The position numbers and the translations under genes were made by a program. This document shows positions 56,916 through 64,000 of a stretch of DNA of 64,000 nt, piece by piece. Under the pieces are notes generated by a model. That model was not told where the DNA came from, made no database searches, and saw only the letters and a program-made list of their open reading frames with translations. The stretch is from Muscardinus avellanarius. Its lineage: Eukaryota; Chordata; Mammalia; Rodentia; Gliridae. The stretch is from assembly GCA_963383645.1 (NCBI GenBank), contig OY726565.1, positions 41,706,944 through 41,770,943 on the forward strand. Reading direction: 5' to 3'. Within the stretch, counting starts at the first letter, position 1. Every line of letters starts with the position of its first letter.

Positions 56916-58340
56916 TGCAGGTGTAGGGATGGAACCCAGGGACATTTGACCTCTGTAATGGAATGGTTGCATTGTTGAATTCCATATTTTCTTATGTAGT
57001 CTTTTCTGGGTTATGTTATTTCAACCAGGAATTAATACTAGTTCATAATTTTTGGTGGTACTGGGGTTCCTGGAAACCCTTCTACCTCCAGGCTACACTC
57101 CCAGACCTATTTTTATACTTTTTAAAAATTTGGAAACAGGGTCTCTTAAGCCAGCGCTGCTGGCTTCGAACCTGTGGGGTCCTCCTGTCTCTGCCTCTCA
57201 AGTGCAGGGATTACAAGCGTGCGCCACCACGCCCGGCCATAATTGCAATAATTAAAATCACCAAGCAAGAGAATGTTTTCATCTTCTAGTGTCCATTGCC
57301 CTCTGTCACTGCCATCTCTGAATGATCTGGCTGGTCAAAATATTGAAGACTATAACGATTTCAGATCCATGAAAAATATTATTTGAATACAGATATTTAG
57401 AGGAATGTAAGAATTCTCTTGAGAATGTGATATGGTTTGTATATGTAAAACTTTGACTTGACCAGGAACATGTGAGGCATCGATTTCTGCTCACAGTGAA
57501 GTCTGAATCACCTTGGAATAAGGTAGGCATCCTCAACATAACTTTCCATGTGGTCCAGCTACAGCAGTGTCATTCATTCATGGTGGTTACATTTGTGTGT
57601 ATGGGGAGGGGTGCTGGGGATTGAACCCAGGGGCATTCTACCTCCGAGCTATACCCCCAGCCTGATTTTTTTTATTTCCTATTTTGAAATAGGACCTCCT
57701 TAAGTTATGGAGGCCCTCACTGAGCAGGTGAGGCTGGCCACAAACCTGTAATCCTCCTGTCTCAGCCTCCTAAGTACTGGGATTATAATCGTGTGCCACC
57801 ACCCCCAACTTCACAATTATATTTCCTTTTTTTTTTTTTTTTTAACTGTACTAGGGGTTGAACATAGGGACATTCTACCTCTGAACTACACCCCCAGCCC
57901 TATGTTTTTATTTTTTATTTTGAAACAGGGTCTCACCAAGTCACAAAGGGCCTCATTAAGTAGCTGAGGTGGCTGCAAGCCACAGTCCTCCTGTCTCAGC
58001 CTCCCAAATGCTGGGATTACAAGCGCGAGCCACCATGCATGGCTCACAATAGAAAACCCTAAGAGTACTTTTTCACAGAAACACTAGTTCCCCCATTCCC
58101 CCGCATCTCTATACTTACCTTCATTACAAGTTCAGAAAAGCCAAACTTGGTGGTTTACGTTTATAATCCCAGCATTTGAGAGGCTGAGACAGGAGGATCG
58201 CAAGTTCAAGGCTGGCGTCAGCTACTTTGTGAGGCCTTCCACAATTTAGTGAGACCCTGTTTCAAAGTGAAAAATAAAAATTAGGGCTGGGGGTGTAGCT
58301 TGGAGATAGAATGCCCCTGGGTTCAATCCCCAGTACTACA
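56916..58340. repeat. SINE block
   Basis: A short antisense fragment (about 56920-56955), a young antisense copy (about 57053-57238), antisense copies at about 57608-57810 and 57845-58045, and a sense copy at about 58141-58340. 57239-57600 is unassigned. Confidence 0.8.
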
Positions 58341-59061
58341 AAAAGGGGGGGGGAAAAGTTCAGTGAGGATTTTATCTTTGTGTTTCTGGGTATTTAAGTT
58401 TGAAGGAAGCTAGAGAACTCAACCTCTGATTCTATTTTATCCTCATGGAAAGTCTGTTCTGTACCAGAAAGGTTTTGAATGTAGTAGGATTGTGAGGTGG
58501 AAGTATGGCTCTGAAACCAGATTGGTTTCCAGGATCATCTGAGAGTGATTTTAATTTTTTTTGGTGGTGGTGGGGGGGAGAAGTATTTTTGTTTTGTGTT
58601 TGTTTTGCTTCAACTTTACCTGGAATTTTTGCTGTTGGAATTGGTTTTGGACCTAGTTGAATGCCCATGTGCCACAGTAGCTTTATTGGCTTTTATGCTA
58701 ATAATCCTAGCCATCAGCATTTGCCTTCATTTCACTTTCTTTGTGAAAGAAAAGTTGACATAAGGTTAAAGTCTCCTCTGAGAATATGATTTGCAGCCAG
58801 ATCTAAGCCTTTCCTAATCTTCTCTGCTACTTGGAAGTTATCAAAAGGGTGAGATATTATTTGTTTTGATTGGTAGTAAGATGTCATTCCTACCTTCTTT
58901 CCTACTTCCACTAATTTCTACCCTCAATAGATGCTTCTTTGTGCCAAAAGATACAAACTCTCATTGAGATTTTTCCCTTCAAGAAGCACCCCCTTTTTAT
59001 TAAAGGAAAAGATACTTGAATTTCCATATGTGATTAAATGTGCATTAAAGCTTAAAGTGAG
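58341..59061. other. Unique-looking intronic sequence
   Basis: No recognised feature apart from short G runs near 58345 and 58570. Confidence 0.5.
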
Positions 59062-59855
59062 CTGGGCGTGGTGGCGCTCACTTGTAATCTCAGCATTTGG
59101 GAGGCTGAGACTGGAGGATTGTGGTTCATGGACAGCCTCAGCTACTTAGTGAGGCCCTCTGCAACTCAGTGAGACCCTGCTCAAAATAAAGAATAAAAAA
59201 TTGGGCAGGGGGTGTAGCTCGGAGGTCAAATGCCCCTGGGTTCTATCCCCAGACCCGCAAAAAACAAAACAAAACCTTGACGTGTAAAGAGAACCAAGTA
59301 TGACAGTCTTCTATGTTGTAAAATAATTTAATTAGAGTCTCACTTCATTTAGCATAACTGTAGAACCTTTTAATGTTTTTAATAATTCATGATTTTAATA
59401 ACTCTTGACTCTTAATTAGCATGTATTTCTGTGTACTTGCTGTTTCCAGTTTTTTCCATTTTTTTGTTGAATAGATCAACAGCATTTTAAAAAACTAATT
59501 CTGATGAGGTAAGTTTTTTTCCCTTGGTGTGTGTATGTGTATGGTACTGGGGATTGGGCATTCTACCTCTGAGCTTCCCTCCCAGCCCTATTTTTTATTT
59601 TTATTTTGAAATGGGATTTCACTAGATTGAATGCCTCTCTACTTACTGAGGCTGCCCTCGAACCGCAACCTTCTTGTCTCAGCCTCCCAAGTACTGGGAT
59701 TACAGGAGTATGCCACTATAACCAGGTTTGATGAGGAGTAATTTGAAGGATGTTGAATATTTCTTAATTAAAAACAACCCAGTATTTAAGTACAACAATT
59801 ACTTGACCTTATAATCATTTTTTAGTATCCTTAATATTGGTTTTATTTGTTGAGG
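59062..59855. repeat. Sense and antisense SINEs
   Basis: A young sense copy (about 59062-59258), about 280 unassigned bases, then an antisense copy with partial deletion (about 59540-59730). Confidence 0.75.
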
Positions 59856-60735
59856 TCTTTAATTTTTATGTTTTTGTTGTTGTAGTTATACATGATAGAT
59901 TTGGAGTGATTCATACATGTATATATCATGTAGTGTAGTTCTCTCCATATGCCCCTCTCCCACCTCCTATCTCTTCATATCTGTTAGACTGGTAGTGATA
60001 CCTTCATATATGAACATAACAGTATTTGAACATTTCCTTTCTCGAGACTAATTTTTCCTCTCCCATTTTCCTCTCCCAAACTCTTTCCACTGTTCTATTG
60101 GTTTCTTTGCTCATTTATCTGAAGTCTCCTTTTTTGGGGGGTGGGGTGGTACTGGGGGTGGAAGCCAGAGGCTTTCTACCTCCGGGCTATACTCCCAGCC
60201 CTCTTTTATATTTTATGTGGAAACAGGGTCTCACTATTGCTGAGAGCCTCACTAAGTAGCTGAGGCTGGCTTTGAACCTGTGTGATCCTCCTGTCTCAGC
60301 CTCCCAAGTGCAGGGATTACAAGTGTGCGCCACCACGCCCGGCTATCTGAAGTCTCTCTTTTTTTTTTTCCTTTAGTATCCACATAGGAGAGAAAACTTA
60401 TGACCCTTTACTTTCTCAAACTGGCTAATCATATTTAGCATAGTATTCTCTAGTTCCATTCCTTTTCTTGCAAATGACATAATTTTGGGTTTTATGGCTG
60501 AATAAAACTCCACTGAGTGTATATACCACATTAACCCATTCATCTGTTGATGGACACCTGTGTTGGTTCCATAATTTGGCTATTGTTAATTATGCTGTAA
60601 TAAACATAGGTATGTGTGTATCATAATAGTATCTGAGTAGTTATTTTAGAAAGATAGTAGGGAATGGAGAGCTGGATAATATGATGGATTTATTTCTAAT
60701 CTTTTGAAGAACCTCCATACTGATCTCCATAGTGG
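59856..60735 (-). mobile_element. L1 3' end remnant, antisense, split by a SINE
   Basis: Antisense L1 phrases appear in order: gtagttatacatgatagatt, then after the SINE tggctgaataaaactccact and cattcatctgttgatggaca, and tgatctccatagtggttct at the end. An antisense B1-dID (about 60145-60345) is inserted, flanked by atctgaagtctc near 60117 and 60344. Confidence 0.75.
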
Positions 60736-62140
60736 TTCTGGGAACTAAACCTAGAGCTATTCTACCTCTGAGCTACACTCCCAGCCCTATTTTATTCTTT
60801 ATTTTGAAACAGAGTTTTGCTAGGTTTCTAAAAGATTCATTAAAAGTTTTGGGGGCTGGCTTCAAACTTGTGATCCTCCTGTCTCAGCCTCCCAAGTACT
60901 AGGATTCCAAGTATGCATCACCACGCTCAGTTTGATTTGGGGGTGCAGAGGAATAGAACCCAGGGGCATTCTATCTTTGAGCCACACCCCCAGCCCTACT
61001 ATTTGGAAACAAGTCCCACAAAGTTGCTGAGAGTCTCACCACGTTCCTGCCACTGGCTTTTTTTTTTTTTTTTTTTTTTTTTTTGGTGTTGGTGGTACTG
61101 GGGGTGGAACCCAGAGGCCTTCTACCTCCGCGCTACACTCCCAGACCTATTTTATATTTTATTTGGAAACAGGGTCTCTTAAACCAACTGAGGCTGGCTT
61201 CGAACCTCCGCGATCCTCCTGTCTCGCGATCCTCCTGTCTCAGCCTCCCAAGTACGGGGATTACAAGCTTACGCCACCACGCCCTGCTTAGATACCTTTT
61301 TAAATAATAAAATTTTATTTATTTATTTATATTATTATTATTTATTTATTTTTGGTGGTACTGGGGATGGAACCCAGAGGCTTTCTACCTCCGGGCTATA
61401 CTCCCAGACCTTTTTTATGTTTTATTTGGAAACAGGGTCTCACTAAGTTGCTGAGAGCCTCACTAAGTAGCTGAGACCGGCTTCAAACCTGTGCGCTCCT
61501 CCTGTCTCAGCCTCCCAAGCACGGGGATTACAAGCGTGCGCCACCACACTTGGCCACCCCAGCCCTTTTTAAATTTTATTTTCAAACAGGATCTCACTAG
61601 GTTGCTGAAAGTCTCATTACTTGCTGAGGATTACCTTGAACCTGTGATCCTCCTGTCTCAGCCTCCCAAGTACTGGGATTAAAGGCGCATGCCACCTTGT
61701 CCAGTTTTTTTTTAATGAACTGAAAAATTACAATTTTTGTTGACCATATAGATATTGAACTTTCTGCTTCCTATACAAAAAATAGTAAACATAATTATTT
61801 TTAAAGTGCTTTATAGTTGGTTAGCTATTGCTTGCCTGAGTGTCTTCTTTTTAAATAACTTTTAAACTTTAGCAATTATTGGGTGAAAAGTGGCATTTTG
61901 ACTAGGGAGAAAAGGGGGAAAATACTTATATGTACTATTTAAAATTAGCCTTGAAGCTGGGCATGTTGGCGCATGCTTGTAATCCTAGCACTTGGGAGGA
62001 TGAGACAGGAGGATCGCACAGGTTCAAAGCCAGCCTCAGCTACTTAGTAAGACCCTGTTTCCAAATAAAGTATAAAATAGGTCTGAGAGTATAGCCCGAG
62101 ATAGAAAACCCTCTGGGTTCCACCCCCAGTACCACCAAAA
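60736..62140. repeat. SINE block near the end of intron 1
   Basis: Antisense copies at about 60735-60935, 60936-61040, 61085-61290 (with a small duplicated cgatcctcctgtct), 61350-61555 and 61560-61710, and a sense copy at about 61952-62132. 61711-61950 is unassigned. Confidence 0.8.
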
Positions 62141-62634
62141 TAAATAAAAATTAATTAATTAAAATAAAATTAGACTTGATAAATTGATGCTGTTGCTGAA
62201 TGAATTAACATTAATGTTTTCTCTCACAGAGAGCTGCTAGAAATAGGACAGGACGCTATTTCTTTTAATATTTTAATTAGTACAACCTATTTTTGTTTGT
62301 ATGTATGTATGTATGTATGTATGTATGTATGTATGTATGGTGGTACTGGGGTTCCTAGAAACCCTTCTACCTCTGGGCTACACTCCCAGACATATTTTAT
62401 ACTTTTATTTGGTAACGATCTCTTAACCAGCTAGGCTGGCTTCGAACCTGTGCGATCCTCCTGTGTCCGCCTCCCAAGCATGGGGATTCCAAGTGTGTGC
62501 CACCACTCCCGGCTTGTTTTTATAAATTTAAAATGCTATTTTAAAATAATTTCCAGGGAGGAAGGAAAAACACAGGATTTAATCTATATTTTGATTTATA
62601 TTTTGAATACATTTTCTTATTCCTTCTAAAACAG
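62141..62634. repeat. End of intron 1: GTAT repeat and SINE
   Basis: A GTAT tetranucleotide repeat (about 62296-62338) is the tail of an antisense SINE (about 62339-62515). The last 100 bases before exon 2 are unique and end in a pyrimidine-rich acceptor (ccttctaaaacag). Confidence 0.85.
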
Positions 62635-62789
62635 ACACTCCTTGAATATGCAGAGAAATGGAAAACTTCAGAAGATCCCTTACCTTTATTGGAGGTATAC
62701 ACAGTGGCTATCCAAAGTTATGTTAAGGCTCGACCTTATCTTACCTCTGAGTGTGAAAATGTTGCCTTGGTTCTGGAACGCTTGGCATT
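62635..62789 (+). CDS. ZNF292: ZNF292 coding exon 2
   Basis: 155 bases continuing the ZNF292 frame in phase 0 from exon 1. It starts TLLEYAEKWKTSEDPLPL and runs through VYTVAIQSYVKARPYLTSEC to LVLERLA plus two bases of a split leucine codon. The acceptor is AG at 62633-62634 and the donor GTGAGT from 62790. The segment belongs to the conserved helical N-terminal region shared with RLF and ZNF654 and contains no zinc finger. The frame is intact and close to the protein as I remember it, so the gene appears functional here. Confidence 0.95.
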
Positions 62790-62976
62790 GTGAGTAGTGC
62801 TTTGAGTTAAATACAAAGCTATAGCTTTCTAAAAACCTTTATATCTCAAGTGCTATGGTTTAATTTTTAAGTAGATTAATTATGGGGAGTCTGCTGATGA
62901 TGTTAGAATTACTGGTTTTATTTTGAGTTTTAATAATAATAATTATTTGTGTCGTTACCAACTTTCTGTTTTTTAG
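62790..62976 (+). other. ZNF292 intron 2 (187 bp)
   Basis: Short intron with GTGAGT donor and a T-rich acceptor (tttctgttttttag), free of SINEs, in contrast to intron 1. Confidence 0.9.
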
Positions 62977-63055
62977 AAGCTGTGTTGAACTTTTACTGTG
63001 TTTGCCTGTTGAATTATCAGAAAAACAATGGGAACAATTTCAGACACTGGTACAG
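62977..63055 (+). CDS. ZNF292: ZNF292 coding exon 3
   Basis: 79 bases. The first base completes a leucine codon with the last two of exon 2 (TT+A), followed by SCVELLLCLPVELSEKQWEQ and FQTLVQ. It ends in phase 0 at CAG followed by GTGAGA. Exons 1-3 together give 134 codons without a stop. The leucine-rich helix fits the conserved N-terminal helical region of this family. The next exon lies beyond the window. Confidence 0.95.
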
Positions 63056-64000
63056 GTGAGAATATTTACCTATTAGATTTAATGAGTTTTATTTTATGTC
63101 TGTTTTTCTTATTCTTAAAAATTTATTTAGCTAGTAATGACAAATATTTTGCTGCTCTTATTAACACTATTGTCTTACATAGAGTTAGTTGCTCAATAAA
63201 TGTTTGCTAAATGAATAAAATCAGACAATTAGGACTTTGCCAAAGCAGTAAGGGAAGATAGAAGAAAACGTTCTCATTTGGATTTGGAAATACTAGCTAT
63301 TTGCGAAAATCTCCAGTATGCTGTAACGGAATTTAACATCTCATTTAATTCTTATAAAAATCTTTGTGGGGATAGGCATGTTTTCCCCATTTTAAAGGTG
63401 AGGAAACTGAGGCTCATACTCTTAAATATTTATCTGCTCCAGACCTGCATAGCTATCATAGAGTAGTTACTTGAACTAGAGTTCTTTATTCAAAGCCCTT
63501 GCTTTTCTTTCTATATCAGAAAATACGTTTGTCTCTTTAGTGCTTACTCATATAGAATACTACACGATTTAGCATAGCATAGTTTTGAATACTTTTAAGA
63601 ATATTAGATTTTATTTCAAGCACTAGGTTGTGCTAGTTATTGCTTCGAGTAAATTTTGATTAATTTGTAAGTTAAAAAGTATGTTCCTGCTAGTTTGTTT
63701 CCAAATATATGGTTCTGTCCATCTCCTTTCTCTAGCCAGAGTTCTTAAAATACTGTATGGCCTTATTCGCTATAAGATATATTTTAAAGAGGATTAGTTT
63801 TAAATTTTAGAAGCATGTGAAATAAGCTAGAGTTAGGCAGAGAAGATCAGCTTTTCTATTTTAATATTAAACTCTATATCCAGTGCAAGGTCCTTGAAGG
63901 TGAAATTTATATTGTATACAATACCACAGTATTTGAAAATAGTGCCTGACACATACTAGATGCTTAATAACTGTCGAGATGAAAGTGTCTTGTCCTGTTT
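63056..64000 (+). other. Start of ZNF292 intron 3
   Basis: 945 bases of AT-rich unique sequence to the window edge. No SINE and no further coding exon recognised. The part around 63370-63470 (ccccattttaaaggtgagga, gaggctcatactcttaaat) resembles a MIR-type ancient SINE. Confidence 0.65.

Overview
The window is vertebrate nuclear DNA from a placental mammal. The repeats point to a non-murid rodent: most of the sequence is built from composite SINEs in which a 7SL-derived B1 head is joined to a shortened tRNA-derived ID tail (B1-dID type, known from squirrels, dormice, beavers and relatives), next to a few undeleted ID elements. I do not see the ID tail I would expect in a squirrel, so a beaver-like lineage is my weak preference. 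There are no prokaryotic-style genes, and most short open frames are read-throughs of SINEs or of GC-rich DNA.

The only host gene I can identify is the 5' end of ZNF292, a large C2H2 zinc-finger transcription regulator on the + strand. A CpG-island promoter (about 24290-25480) holds coding exon 1 (24772-24939). A SINE-packed intron of about 37.7 kb separates it from exon 2 (62635-62789) and exon 3 (62977-63055). These three exons give 134 uninterrupted codons with consensus splice sites; the rest of the gene lies beyond the right edge. A second, unassigned CpG island lies at about 12855-13480.

The upstream flank is dominated by a 9,283-bp endogenous retrovirus on the - strand (2449-11731), bounded by two 662-bp LTRs that look identical and by a 5-bp target duplication, and inserted inside an older SINE. 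It is a chimera. The outer shell (LTRs, tRNA-Pro primer site, leader, start of gag, last part of env, polypurine tract) belongs to one gammaretrovirus-like family (A). The core comes from a second class I family (B): a partial 5' LTR, a tRNA-Thr-type primer site, gag and env remnants, its own polypurine tract and a partial 3' LTR. A complete solo LTR of family B lies in ZNF292 intron 1 (50559-51444, 4-bp target duplication). All reading frames in the provirus that I examined are broken.

Other retroelements are a solo LTR at 17076-17817, a nearby insertion (16083-16206) that looks like exactly the R region of that LTR with a poly(A) tail fused to a SINE, a solo LTR at 52626-53036, a MaLR-like LTR at 39636-40026, three antisense L1 remnants (about 20.0-20.6, 30.7-33.5 and 59.9-60.7 kb), and many CA/GT, TTTA and poly(T) tracts, mostly SINE tails. 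A minus-strand pseudogene candidate lies at 18595-19110.

All identifications come from reading the sequence and from memory of the families; no alignment or database search was run. SINE boundaries are accurate to roughly 5-10 bases unless a target duplication is given.
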